From NCBI RefSeq assembly GCF_001544915.2, contig NZ_FCOE02000034.1, forward strand, positions 1 through 64,000: DNA of 64,000 nucleotides, given 5' to 3'. Below, piece by piece: positions 16,829-25,932 of the stretch. Position numbers and translations under genes: made by a program. Below the pieces are notes generated by a model. That model was not told where the DNA came from. It saw only the letters and a program-made list of their open reading frames with translations, and searched no databases. Source of the DNA: Caballeronia pedi. GTDB lineage: Bacteria > Pseudomonadota > Gammaproteobacteria > Burkholderiales > Burkholderiaceae. Position 1 is the stretch's first letter. Each line of letters starts with the position of its first letter.

Positions 16829-17730
16829 AGCTCGTTACCTTCGACCAGGGCCGCATCGGCATCGTGGCTGGCGAGCGCGTCATCGACGTCACCGATCTCG
16901 CGGACGCGCAATCCGGAGCATGGCCACCCGTCGGCATGGTGCGCCTGATCGCCGAGTGGAAGCAGCGCGGCGGTGCGCTGCGCGACGCGCTCGCAAATCG
17001 CAAAGCCCAGCCGCTCGCGGACGTGCGACTCGAAGCGCCGGTGCAATGGCCGAACAAGGTCATCGCGTTTCCGGCGAACTATCACGCGCATATCGACGAA
17101 ATGAAGCACGGCACGGGCAGCGGCGTGATCTCGACGTTCAAGGCGAGCGGCCAGGGTTTTTTCCTGAAGGCCAGTTCGAGCCTGAGCGGTCCCGCCGACG
17201 ACATCGTCCTGCCGCCGCTTGCCGGCCGCGAGATCCACCACGAATGCGAGCTGGGCATCGTGATCGGCAAGCGCGGTCGCGGCGCCACGCGCGCCGAAGC
17301 CCGCGACTACGTGTTCGGCTTCACTTGCCTGCTCGACATGGTCGTGCGCGGCAAGGAGGAGCGCGTGATGCGCAAGTCGTTCGACACGTTCTGCCCGACC
17401 GGACCGTGGATCGTCACCGCTGACGAGATCGCCGATTTCGACGCCATCACGATGCGTCTCTACGTCAACGGCGAGGAGCGCCAGCGCGCGTCGACCCGCG
17501 ATCTGATCGTCGACATTCCCGAGATGATCGCGATGTCCTCGGCGGTGATGACGCTCGAACCGGGCGACATCATCGCGAGCGGCACGCCGGCGGGCGTCGG
17601 TCCCGTCGTGGACGGCGACGTGCTCGACATCGTGATCGACGGCATCGGCGCCATGACGCTGCGCGTGCGTCAGGGCGAGCTCGGCGCGCATCCCGTGTGG
17701 GACGAGGCGAAGGCCGGTCTCGCGGTGTGA
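16825..17730 (+). CDS. Fumarylacetoacetate hydrolase (FAH) family protein
   Basis: 301 residues. The FAH fold and metal site are visible: FPANYHAHIDEM, GREIHHECELGIVIG (two Glu metal ligands), FGFTCLLDMVVRG (Asp ligand), the substrate-loop region FDTFCPTGPW and IIASGTPAGVGPV. Members hydrolyse or decarboxylate beta-diketo acids such as fumarylpyruvate or acylpyruvates from ring cleavage. Its ATG overlaps the previous stop by ATGA, so translation is coupled to the hydroxylase. The next gene is a gentisate-dioxygenase-like cupin, whose ring-opened product would suit this enzyme. Confidence 0.9.
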   Translation: MKLVTFDQGRIGIVAGERVIDVTDLADAQSGAWPPVGMVRLIAEWKQRGGALRDALANRKAQPLADVRLEAPVQWPNKVIAFPANYHAHIDEMKHGTGSGVISTFKASGQGFFLKASSSLSGPADDIVLPPLAGREIHHECELGIVIGKRGRGATRAEARDYVFGFTCLLDMVVRGKEERVMRKSFDTFCPTGPWIVTADEIADFDAITMRLYVNGEERQRASTRDLIVDIPEMIAMSSAVMTLEPGDIIASGTPAGVGPVVDGDVLDIVIDGIGAMTLRVRQGELGAHPVWDEAKAGLAV

Positions 17731-17754
17731 CGGACCAACGAACGGAGAACAGTG

Positions 17755-18693
17755 ATGTCGCACACGCTCACGCAGGCGCCGCGCGCGCCCGATGGCTATT
17801 TCGATGACTTGCAGGCCCGCGCGCTCTCGCCGGGCTGGGCCAAGAAAGCGCCGCAGATGTGGCCCGCGCCGCGCCCGCGCTTCGTGCCGGCCGTGTGGCG
17901 CTACGCCGATGCGCGCGCCGCGCTCGATGCCGCCTGCGCATTCGTTTCGCCCGAGCAGGCGGAGCGGCGCAACCTGATCATGGTCGATCCGATCGCCGAC
18001 AACATCTACCCGACCTGCCGCAACCTGGTGGCGGCCTATCAGCTCGTGCTGCCGGGCGAGACGGCGCGCTCGCACCGCCATTCGCCGAACGCGCTGCGGC
18101 TGATTCTGGACGCGGGCGAGTGCACCTTCACGATCGTCGACGGCGTGAAGATCGATGTCGCGCCCGGCGACGTCGTGCTCACGCCTTCGTGGCACTGGCA
18201 TGGCCACAGCAATTTCGGCGACGAACCCGCCTTCTGGATCGACTTCCTCGATGTGCCGCTGGTGCAGAACCTCGAATGCATGTTCTTCGAGGATCACCCG
18301 CAACGCAACGAACCCGTGACGACGCATGCGCCGGATTCGCCGATGCGACACCAGCGCGCGGAGCTGGAGCGCGGCGCGCGGGAACACGGCGCGTTCGAAC
18401 TGGACACGCAATGCCTGAACACCATCGGCGTGCATTCGATCGGCCTCGTGCACGGTGCGCGGCAGGACGAGCGGCCGCGCATCGACAACAACCTTTACAC
18501 CGTCATGAGCGGCCAGGTGCGCGTGAGCGTCGAACCGCTCGGCGCGGTCGAGCTTACGCGCGGCGATGTGATCGCCATTCCGTGCTGGCACGCGTTCACG
18601 CTCGAAAGCCTGTCGGAACACGCGCAACTGATACGCGTGACCGACGAGCCCGCGCTGCGCGCGCTCGGCTTTCGCGACGTGACCCGGCCCTGA
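17755..18693 (+). CDS. Bicupin protein, gentisate 1,2-dioxygenase-like
   Basis: 312 residues with two cupin halves. The first carries the Fe-site pattern HRHSPNALRLIL and, further on, TPSWHWHGHSN. The second has VMSGQVRVSVEPLGAV and IPCWHAFTLES but lacks a clear HxH. This matches gentisate and 1-hydroxy-2-naphthoate dioxygenases, which are usually about 340-380 residues, so it is slightly short. CGGAG precedes the ATG at 17755; a GTG directly in front is an alternative. The neighbours (FAD hydroxylase, FAH hydrolase) support ring cleavage of a hydroxylated aromatic acid. The exact substrate is unknown. Confidence 0.8.
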   Translation: MSHTLTQAPRAPDGYFDDLQARALSPGWAKKAPQMWPAPRPRFVPAVWRYADARAALDAACAFVSPEQAERRNLIMVDPIADNIYPTCRNLVAAYQLVLPGETARSHRHSPNALRLILDAGECTFTIVDGVKIDVAPGDVVLTPSWHWHGHSNFGDEPAFWIDFLDVPLVQNLECMFFEDHPQRNEPVTTHAPDSPMRHQRAELERGAREHGAFELDTQCLNTIGVHSIGLVHGARQDERPRIDNNLYTVMSGQVRVSVEPLGAVELTRGDVIAIPCWHAFTLESLSEHAQLIRVTDEPALRALGFRDVTRP

Positions 18694-18717
18694 CGCGGCG
18701 CACATGAGGAGAACAAC

Positions 18718-19860
18718 GTGAAGTTCAGCGAAGAACAGGAGATGCTGCGAGACATGGTCCGCAGGGTCGCCGACGAACAGGTGCGCCCGCTCGTCGCGGA
18801 AATGGAAGAGACGCGCGACTTCCCGGAAACGCTCGTCGAGGTGTTCGGCGATCTCGGCCTGCTGCAGATGTGGGTGCCGGAGGAATACGACGGCCCGGGC
18901 GGCGATCTGACGTCGGTGTGCATCGCCAAGGAGGAGATCGGCAAGGTGTCGCTCGCCGCGTCGACGTTGTGCGCGAACAATTCGATCGGACTGATTCTGC
19001 CGCTGCTGCACTTCGGCACCGACGCGCAGCGGCAACGCTATCTGCCGGAAGCGGCGAAGGGCCGCACCATCTCGTGCGTGGCGATCACGGAGCCGGAGGC
19101 CGGCTCGGATGTCTCCGCGATCCGCACCGTGGCGCGCCGCGACGGCGCTTCATATGTGATCGACGGCCAGAAAAGCTGGATCACCTGGGCCGCGCAAGCA
19201 CACACGATGCTCGTCTTCGCGCGCACATCGGAAGGACGCGGACACGAAGGCATCAGCGTGTTCCTCGTCGATACGAACACGCCGGGACTCAAGATCGGCC
19301 GCAAGGAAACGAAGATGGGCCGGCACGGTTCGCCGAGCTATCAGGTGTTCTTCGAGAACATGCGCGTCGATGCGGATTGTCTGCTCGGCGAGGAGGGCAA
19401 CGGCTTCAAGGCCTGCATGAAGATTCTCGACCTCAACCGGCCATCGGTCGCGGCGTCGTCGCTCGGACTCGCGCAGGCCGCGCTCGACGAATCCGTGCGC
19501 TATGCGAAGGACCGCCGCCAGTTCGGCAAGCGCATCGGCGACTTTCAGGCGATCCAGTTCAAGCTCGCCGACATGGCGATGAAGATCGAGGCCGCGCGCA
19601 CGCTGCTCTACACCAGCACGCAGGAAATCGACGCCGGCGACACGAGCCGCCTCACGCTGCTTTCGTCGATGGCGAAGTGCTTCGTCACCGATGTCGCCAT
19701 GGAGGTCGCGCTGGAAGCCGTCCAGGTGCACGGCTCATACGGCTACTCGACCGAATATCCCGTCGAGCGCTTCATGCGCGACGCCAAGCTGAACCAGATT
19801 CTCGAAGGCACCAACGAGATTCATCGGCTGATCATCGCGCGGCAACTGCTCGGCAAGTGA
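18718..19860 (+). CDS. Acyl-CoA dehydrogenase
   Basis: 380 residues, full length for the family, which introduces a 2,3 double bond in acyl-CoA using FAD and passes electrons to ETF. Signatures: [45 protein letters not shown] and EGTNEIHR, whose Glu363 is the expected catalytic base. The start is GTG at 18718, with GAGGAG about 7 nt upstream. It lies 24 bp after the cupin gene and is followed by aldehyde dehydrogenase and enoyl-CoA hydratase. The nearby etfBA genes could supply its electron acceptor. Confidence 0.95.
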   Translation: MKFSEEQEMLRDMVRRVADEQVRPLVAEMEETRDFPETLVEVFGDLGLLQMWVPEEYDGPGGDLTSVCIAKEEIGKVSLAASTLCANNSIGLILPLLHFGTDAQRQRYLPEAAKGRTISCVAITEPEAGSDVSAIRTVARRDGASYVIDGQKSWITWAAQAHTMLVFARTSEGRGHEGISVFLVDTNTPGLKIGRKETKMGRHGSPSYQVFFENMRVDADCLLGEEGNGFKACMKILDLNRPSVAASSLGLAQAALDESVRYAKDRRQFGKRIGDFQAIQFKLADMAMKIEAARTLLYTSTQEIDAGDTSRLTLLSSMAKCFVTDVAMEVALEAVQVHGSYGYSTEYPVERFMRDAKLNQILEGTNEIHRLIIARQLLGK

Positions 19861-19896
19861 TGCGGGACCACTCCATTGACCTCGAAGGACTCTGAC

Positions 19897-21396
19897 ATGA
19901 CGACGAATATTCATCCCGCGCTGGGGGAAGCCGCGCGCGCGTTTCTATCGCGCGAGCATCAGTTGCTGATCGACGGCCGCATGATCGCATCCGATGGCGG
20001 CAGACGCACCGAGATCCTCGATCCCGCGACGGGCGAGGTTATCGCCACGGTGGTGGAAGCGACGGCCAGCGATGTCGATCGCGCGGTCGCGGCGGCGCGC
20101 GGCGCGCTGGAAGGCGCGTGGCGCAAGGTCACGCCGGCCGAACGCACGCGCATGATGCTGCGCTTCGCCGGCCTGATCGAAGCCAACGCCGACGAACTCG
20201 CGCAGCTCGAATGCATCAACAGCGGCAAGCCGCTGCCGTTCTGCCGCAATGGCGACGTGCCGGGCATCGTCGAGATGCTGCGCTACATGGCGGGCTGGAC
20301 GACGAAGATGGGCGGCGAGACGCCGAACGTTTCGCTCCCCGGCGAATGGCACGCGTACACGTTGCGTGAGCCGGTGGGCGTGGTCGGGCAGATCATCCCC
20401 TGGAATTTCCCGCTCAACATGGCGATGTGGAAGATCGCGCCCGCGCTCGCGGCGGGTTGCGCAGTCGTGATGAAGCCTTCGGAGCAGACGCCGCTCACGG
20501 CGCTGCGGCTCGGCGAGCTCGCGCTGGAAGCGGGCATACCGCCGGGCGTGCTGAACATCGTGACGGGCTTTGGCCATCCGGTGGGTTCGGCTCTCGCCGC
20601 GCATCCGGGCGTCGACAAGGTCGCGTTCACCGGGTCGGGCGAAACGGGACGGCGCATTCTGCAGGCGGCGAGCGGCAACCTCAAACGTGTCTCGCTGGAG
20701 CTGGGCGGCAAATCGCCGGTGATCGTGTTTCCCGACGCGAACCTCGAAGCGGCGGCGGCGGGCGTGTGTTCGTCGATCTTCTTTCACGCCGGGCAGATCT
20801 GCGCGGCGGGTTCGCGGCTGTATGTCCACGAGCGCGCCTACGAACCGATGCTCGAACTGATCGCGAAGCGCGCCAACGGCATGAAGATGGGCCACGGCCT
20901 CGATGCGGGCACGGACATGGGCCCGGTGATCTCGCGACGCCAGCTCGACCGCGTGGCGGGCTACATCCATAGCGGACAGGAAGAGGGCGCGACCTTGTAC
21001 GCGGGCGGCGGCGCGTCCGGCGAGCGCGGCTTCTTCGTGCAGCCGACCGTGCTGACGGGCGTGAAGCCCGGCATGAAAGTGCACGACGAGGAAATCTTCG
21101 GGCCGGTGCTGTGCGCGATGTCCTTCGACGACGACGATCTCGATCGCATCGCGGCCACCGCGAACGCATCGACCTACGGGCTCGCGGCAAGCATCTGGAC
21201 CAAGGACATCGGCCGCGCGCACAAGATGGCGCGCCGCATGCAGGCGGGCATCGTCAACGTGAATGCGTTGTCGTCGCCCGACGCGACCTTGCCGTACGGC
21301 GGCTACAAGCAATCGGGCTGGGGCCGCGAGCGGGGCTTCGAGGCCATCGAGCTGTACACCGAGGTCAAGGCGGTCGCGATCAACCTGAACAACTAG
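19897..21396 (+). CDS. Aldehyde dehydrogenase, NAD(P)-dependent
   Basis: 499 residues. The catalytic Cys302 (GQICAAGSR) and Glu268 (LELGGKSP) fall at the canonical family positions. Other motifs are IIPWNFPLNMAMWK, FTGSGETGRRI and EIFGPVLC. It oxidises an aldehyde, perhaps the product of alcohol oxidation after P450 hydroxylation, to the acid that the CoA ligase of this operon then activates (inference). The ATG at 19897 has GAAGGA upstream; a TTG at 19876 is in frame but less likely. Confidence 0.95.
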   Translation: MTTNIHPALGEAARAFLSREHQLLIDGRMIASDGGRRTEILDPATGEVIATVVEATASDVDRAVAAARGALEGAWRKVTPAERTRMMLRFAGLIEANADELAQLECINSGKPLPFCRNGDVPGIVEMLRYMAGWTTKMGGETPNVSLPGEWHAYTLREPVGVVGQIIPWNFPLNMAMWKIAPALAAGCAVVMKPSEQTPLTALRLGELALEAGIPPGVLNIVTGFGHPVGSALAAHPGVDKVAFTGSGETGRRILQAASGNLKRVSLELGGKSPVIVFPDANLEAAAAGVCSSIFFHAGQICAAGSRLYVHERAYEPMLELIAKRANGMKMGHGLDAGTDMGPVISRRQLDRVAGYIHSGQEEGATLYAGGGASGERGFFVQPTVLTGVKPGMKVHDEEIFGPVLCAMSFDDDDLDRIAATANASTYGLAASIWTKDIGRAHKMARRMQAGIVNVNALSSPDATLPYGGYKQSGWGRERGFEAIELYTEVKAVAINLNN

Positions 21397-21412
21397 GAAC
21401 GGGAGAAGACAC

Positions 21413-22279
21413 ATGACAGGCAGCATCGACTACGTCGCGAAGGATGGCCGGGCCTATATCACGATCGATCGCCCGGAGAAGAAGAACGCGATGACGAGCG
21501 CCATGCTCGATCAGCTGATGGACGGCTACGACCGCGCCGAAGCCGAAGACGACGTGCGCGTGGTGGTGCTTCGCAGTGCGGGCGACGATTTCAGCACCGG
21601 ACACGATCTCGCGGAAGTGGGCACCGAATACGGCGCAACGACACTGGACGACAAGGGACGTCCGCGCAAGCCGAGCCAGCGCGCGCGGCTCCTGCACGAC
21701 AAGCGCTATATCGAACGCTTCGAGCGCATCTTCAAGTTTCTGAAGCCGACGCTTGCGCTCGTGAAGGGCTATTGCCTCGGCGCGGGCCTGTATCTCGCGG
21801 AAGGCTCCGATCTCGTGATCGCGGCCGACACGGCGAAGATGGGTCATCCGGAACAAAAGCTCGGGCTGTCGGGCGCGGCCTACTTCGCCGCGTGGGAAAT
21901 GATGGCGTTGGGCCCGCGCAAGGCGCGCGAGCTGTTGCTGATGGCGGACGTGTGGGATGCGCAGACGTGTCTCGCCAACGGCCTCGTCAACAAGGTCGTG
22001 CCGCTCGCGTCGCTCGACGACGCGGGCGAGGAATGGGCGGAGCGCATCGTGCGGCTGCCGCGCGATGGCATCGTGGTCGGCAAGGCGGCGACCAATCTCG
22101 CGATGGATTCGCTCGGCATCGCGAGCCAGTTCGCCTACGGTCACGTGCTGCACGCGCTCGCGACCAACGTGCGTTACGAATCGGACGAATACAACTTCAT
22201 GAAGCAGCGCCGCGACAAGGGCGTGCGTGCCTCGAACCACGAGCGCGAAGCGTTCTACACCGAGAAGGAAAAGGCATGA
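21413..22279 (+). CDS. Enoyl-CoA hydratase/isomerase family protein
   Basis: 288 residues of the crotonase fold. Oxyanion-hole regions FSTGHDLAEVG and KGYCLGAGLYLAEGSDLVIAA are present, and MGHPEQKLGLSG sits where a catalytic Glu is found. The C-terminal helices are longer than in minimal members. The first oxyanion segment is followed by a long loop (residues 72-95) seen in crotonases acting on bulky substrates. GGGAG precedes the ATG. It overlaps the next CaiB gene by ATGA. Confidence 0.9.
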   Translation: MTGSIDYVAKDGRAYITIDRPEKKNAMTSAMLDQLMDGYDRAEAEDDVRVVVLRSAGDDFSTGHDLAEVGTEYGATTLDDKGRPRKPSQRARLLHDKRYIERFERIFKFLKPTLALVKGYCLGAGLYLAEGSDLVIAADTAKMGHPEQKLGLSGAAYFAAWEMMALGPRKARELLLMADVWDAQTCLANGLVNKVVPLASLDDAGEEWAERIVRLPRDGIVVGKAATNLAMDSLGIASQFAYGHVLHALATNVRYESDEYNFMKQRRDKGVRASNHEREAFYTEKEKA

Positions 22280-23439
22280 AAACGGCGCTGCAAGGCCTCA
22301 AGGTGCTCGACTTCACGCAGATGATGACCGGCCCGTTCGCAACGATGATGCTCGGCGACTGCGGCGCCGACGTGATCAAGGTCGAGCAGCCGGAGGGCGA
22401 TCCGTTTCGCCGCTCGGGCGAGACCACGCTCAACGGCGACGGCGCATTCTTTCTCGGCGTGAATCGCAACAAGCGCGGCATCGTGCTCGATCTGAAGACA
22501 GAGGAAGGGCAGGCCGCCGCGCGCGCGCTCGCCGCCGAGGCCGACGTGCTGGTCGAAAACTTCCGTCCCGGTTTCACGGAACGTGTGGGCATCGGCTATG
22601 AAGCGTTGCGCGAGCTGAATCCGCGCCTCGTCTATTGCTCGATTTCGGGCTTCGATCGCAACGGGCGCGACCGCAACCGTCCCGCGCTCGACATGATCAT
22701 CCAGGCGATTTCCGGCGTGATGCAGGTCACGGGCACGGAACAATCCGGGCCGCTCAAGACCGGCTTTCCGTTCTCGGATCTCGTGACCGCGCTGCTCGCC
22801 GCGATCGGCATGCTCACCGCATTGCAGGCGCGCGAGCGCACGGGCGAAGGCCAGCGCGTCGATCTGTCGATGCTCGACGCCAGCATCTTCAGCCAGGTGC
22901 CGCGCGACGTGTACTTCGACCTGACGGCGCAGACGCCACGGCGCATGGGCAACCAGCACTGGGACATCGTGCCGAACAACACGTACGCGACATCCGATGG
23001 CCGCGACATCATGATCATCACCATCAACGACAAGTTCTGGCAGGTGCTGTGCGATGCGCTCGATGCGCCCGAACTAAAGACCGATGAACGATTCGCCACG
23101 AAGGCCGCGCGCCTCGCCAACCGCGAACTTGTCAACGCACGGCTCGCCGCGATCTTCGCCACGCGCGATCTCGACGCGTGGGACGAACGGCTCTCGGCGG
23201 CGGGCGCGATCTACGGCGCGGTGCGCACCTGGCCCGAAGTGTTCAGCGATCCGCACGTCGTCGACAAGCTGCTGAAGACTCTGCCGCATCCGAAGGGCGG
23301 CGAATTCAGGATCATCAATAACCCGCTGAATTTCTCCGGCACGCCGACGCACATCGACCGCTCGCCGCCGATGCTCGGCGAACACAACGGCGAAGTGCTC
23401 GGGCGGCCCGGCCGCGCATGGCCCGCCGTGGGCGCGTGA
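22276..23439 (+). CDS. CaiB/BaiF family CoA-transferase
   Basis: 387 residues, a class III CoA-transferase that moves CoA between carboxylic acids. It opens with GLKVLDFTQMMTGPFATMMLGDCGADVIKVE split by the usual turn, and the catalytic Asp is in PALDMIIQAISG. RTGEGQRVDLSMLD and the C-terminal PPMLGEHNGEVL are also typical. It is translationally coupled to the enoyl-CoA hydratase. One of four CaiB genes in the window; together they suggest that CoA is recycled between pathway acids instead of being spent with ATP at each step. Confidence 0.95.
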   Translation: MKTALQGLKVLDFTQMMTGPFATMMLGDCGADVIKVEQPEGDPFRRSGETTLNGDGAFFLGVNRNKRGIVLDLKTEEGQAAARALAAEADVLVENFRPGFTERVGIGYEALRELNPRLVYCSISGFDRNGRDRNRPALDMIIQAISGVMQVTGTEQSGPLKTGFPFSDLVTALLAAIGMLTALQARERTGEGQRVDLSMLDASIFSQVPRDVYFDLTAQTPRRMGNQHWDIVPNNTYATSDGRDIMIITINDKFWQVLCDALDAPELKTDERFATKAARLANRELVNARLAAIFATRDLDAWDERLSAAGAIYGAVRTWPEVFSDPHVVDKLLKTLPHPKGGEFRIINNPLNFSGTPTHIDRSPPMLGEHNGEVLGRPGRAWPAVGA

Positions 23440-23467
23440 TCAGGTGACGAACAGCAAGGAGGGCATC

Positions 23468-24706
23468 GTGGAGCAGACCTGCATCATCGTCGGCGCGAGC
23501 CATGCGGCGGCGCAACTCGCGCCGAGTCTGCGGCAGGAGGGCTGGCAAGGGCGCATCGTCGTGATCGGCGACGAACCGCATCTGCCCTATCAACGGCCGC
23601 CGCTGTCGAAAGCGTATCTGCTCGGCGAAAAGGACAGCAACGATTTGCTGATCCGCACGGCCGATGCGTATGCGAAGTTCGGCATCGAATTCCGTCTCGG
23701 CGAGCGGGTCGTGTCGATCGACCGTGAGCGCAAGTCGGTGACTTTGCAGGACGGCAGCGCGCTCGCTTACGACAAGCTCGCGCTGTGCACCGGCACGCGT
23801 GTGCGCACCGTGGCGCTGCCGGGCGCGCAACTGGAAGGCGTGCATTACCTGCGCGGCATCGCGGACATCGATCGCATTCGCCGGCATGTACAGCCGGGCG
23901 CGCATGCCGCGATCGTCGGCGGCGGCTATATCGGGCTGGAGACGGCGGCCGTGCTCAATCGGCTCGGCATGCGCGTGACCGTGCTCGAAATGGCGCCGCG
24001 CGTGCTCGCGCGCGTGACCGCGCCGGACGTGTCCGCGTTCTTCGAGCGCGTGCACCGCGAAGAGGGCGTCGATATCCGCACGGGTGTCACGGTCGATCGC
24101 TTCGAGGGTGACGCACGCGTCGAGCAGATCGTGCTGCGCGATGGAACGACGCTCGCCGCGAGTCTCGTGGTGGTCGGCGTGGGCGTGGTGCCGAACGTGG
24201 AACTGGCGCAGGCGGCCGGACTCGATGTCGATAACGGCATCGTGGTCGATGCGTGCGCGCGGACTGCGGACCCGGACATCGTCGCGGCCGGCGACTGCTC
24301 GTTGCATCCGTCGCCGTATTACGGGCGCATCCGGCTCGAGTCGGTTCCCAATGCGACCGAGCAGGCGAAGGCCGCCGCCGCGGCGCTGTGCGGCAGGGAC
24401 AAGCCGTATCGCGCGCTGCCGTGGTTCTGGTCCGACCAATATGACATCAAGCTGCAGATCGCGGGTCTCAACGCGGGCTATGACCAGGTCGTCGTGCGCG
24501 GCTCGCGCGACACGGGCCGCAGCTTCAGCGCGTTCTATCTGAAGTCCGGACGGCTCGTCGCGGCGGACTGCATCAACCGCGCGCAGGAATTCATGCAGAG
24601 CAAGCGTCTGATCGCCGAAGGCATCGCCGTCGATGCCGCGCGGCTTGCCGACGAGACGTTTTCATTGAAGTCGCTGTTCGAAGCGGCGCAGCAACAGTCC
24701 GATTGA
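23468..24706 (+). CDS. Ferredoxin reductase, FAD/NAD(P)H-dependent (P450 class I type)
   Basis: 412 residues, like putidaredoxin and rhodocoxin reductases. FAD loop CIIVGASHAAAQLA, the family signature YQRPPLSKAYL, NAD loop AIVGGGYIGLETAA and VAAGDCSLHP are all visible. It hands electrons from NADH to a [2Fe-2S] ferredoxin, encoded 32 bp downstream. I chose GTG at 23468 because AAGGAGGG lies 4 nt upstream; a GTG at 23444 would add 8 residues. No P450 is adjacent on this side, so it probably serves the P450 at 28476 or the one at 39621. Confidence 0.9.
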   Translation: MEQTCIIVGASHAAAQLAPSLRQEGWQGRIVVIGDEPHLPYQRPPLSKAYLLGEKDSNDLLIRTADAYAKFGIEFRLGERVVSIDRERKSVTLQDGSALAYDKLALCTGTRVRTVALPGAQLEGVHYLRGIADIDRIRRHVQPGAHAAIVGGGYIGLETAAVLNRLGMRVTVLEMAPRVLARVTAPDVSAFFERVHREEGVDIRTGVTVDRFEGDARVEQIVLRDGTTLAASLVVVGVGVVPNVELAQAAGLDVDNGIVVDACARTADPDIVAAGDCSLHPSPYYGRIRLESVPNATEQAKAAAAALCGRDKPYRALPWFWSDQYDIKLQIAGLNAGYDQVVVRGSRDTGRSFSAFYLKSGRLVAADCINRAQEFMQSKRLIAEGIAVDAARLADETFSLKSLFEAAQQQSD

Positions 24707-24738
24707 TTCAGGTTGATTCAGCCAGAGAGAGGTGTGCA

Positions 24739-25050
24739 ATGCCAGTCGTCAAATACGTGCAGGTGAGCGGCGAAACCACGGAAGTCGATGTTCCGCTCGG
24801 CAGTTCCGTGATGCAGGGCGCGGTCGACAACATGATCGCGGGAATCGTCGCGGAATGCGGCGGCGCGTGCAGTTGCGCGACCTGCGAGGTCCATGTCGAC
24901 GCGACGTGGATGCGAGTGGTCGGAGAAGCCTGCGACATCGAACGTGAAATGCTCGAAGGCCTCGGCGAGCCGCGCAGCAACAGCCGCCTAAGCTGCCAGA
25001 TCGAGATCACGCCCGAGCTGGACGGACTCGTCGTCGCGATTCCGGGCTGA
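24739..25050 (+). CDS. [2Fe-2S] ferredoxin, adrenodoxin/putidaredoxin type
   Basis: 103 residues. The cluster ligands are Cys40, Cys46, Cys49 and Cys86, spaced C-x5-C-x2-C-x36-C, the pattern of adrenodoxin-like ferredoxins. The motif ECGGACSCATC has an extra Cys at 44. The C-terminal RLSCQIEITPELDGL is typical. It should carry electrons from the upstream reductase to a P450. AGAGAGG precedes the ATG at 24739. Confidence 0.95.
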   Translation: MPVVKYVQVSGETTEVDVPLGSSVMQGAVDNMIAGIVAECGGACSCATCEVHVDATWMRVVGEACDIEREMLEGLGEPRSNSRLSCQIEITPELDGLVVAIPG

Positions 25051-25062
25051 CGGGGAGGGCGC

Positions 25063-25932
25063 ATGGCGGTGACGGTGAGCGATCTGCTGTCGGTATTGCG
25101 CGTGCGCGAGGGGCAGCGTCATGTGTTCTCGGGCGAGTCGCTCGTCGACGGCGTGCGCCGCATCTACGGCGGGCAACTGCTCGCGCAGTCGATCATGGCG
25201 ATGGGACGCACCGTGCGCGACGCACACGGCCTGCATTCGATGCAGGGCTATTTCGTGCATCCCGGCGACGTGACGAAGCCGCTGCGCTTCGACGTGGAGC
25301 CGGTGCGCGATGGCCGCAGCTTCAGCACCCGCCGCGTGGTCGTCACGCAGGCGGCGCGCGTGGTGTTCATGGGCGCGGCGTCGTTTCAGGCGGCTGAAGG
25401 CTGTCACGAGCGATTGCCCGCGACGCCGGACGTGCCGCCTCCCGATCACATGCCCGCCGAAGCGGAATTCTTCGCGCGCGAAGCGCACTTGCTGGAACGG
25501 CGCCGCTCGCACGTCTCGACGATCATGCAGCTCTTCGAACGGCGCAGCGAGATGTGGCGGCCCTGGCTCGATCCGGGCGTCACGGCGCCCGTCAACGGAC
25601 TCTGGTGCAGATTGCGCGAGCCATGCGGCGACGACCCGCTGCTGTGTCACGCCGTGCTTGCGTATGCGTGCGACCTCGATCTGATGACCACGGCGATGCG
25701 TCCGCGCGGCCACGGCACGATGGACCGCCGCACCCGCTCCGCGAGCCTCGATCACGCAATGTGGTTCCACGCGCCCGTGCGTCCCGACGCGTGGTTCTAC
25801 TACGACATGACCGGGCCGTGCGCATCGAACAATCGCGGGCTCGGCGCGGGCGCGCTGTATCAGGATGGCCGGCGCGTCGGCACTGCGATGCAGGAAGGGC
25901 TGATGCGGGTCATCGAGGACGAAGCACAGTGA
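25063..25932 (+). CDS. Acyl-CoA thioesterase, TesB/double hot-dog type
   Basis: 289 residues with two hot-dog domains. The first has IYGGQLLAQSIMAMGRT and HSMQGYFVHPGD; the second has RSASLDHAMWFH (likely catalytic Asp) and MQEGLMR. This is the TesB/ACOT8 pattern. It hydrolyses acyl-CoA, which seems at odds with the CoA ligase that overlaps its end by GTGA. It may rescue CoA from dead-end intermediates or release a side-chain product (inference). It starts 12 bp after the ferredoxin gene. Confidence 0.9.
   Translation: MAVTVSDLLSVLRVREGQRHVFSGESLVDGVRRIYGGQLLAQSIMAMGRTVRDAHGLHSMQGYFVHPGDVTKPLRFDVEPVRDGRSFSTRRVVVTQAARVVFMGAASFQAAEGCHERLPATPDVPPPDHMPAEAEFFAREAHLLERRRSHVSTIMQLFERRSEMWRPWLDPGVTAPVNGLWCRLREPCGDDPLLCHAVLAYACDLDLMTTAMRPRGHGTMDRRTRSASLDHAMWFHAPVRPDAWFYYDMTGPCASNNRGLGAGALYQDGRRVGTAMQEGLMRVIEDEAQ

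Noticed and set aside
16777-19035. A 752-codon open frame on the minus strand
   Set aside because: Antisense to the FAH, cupin and acyl-CoA dehydrogenase genes; composition-driven.
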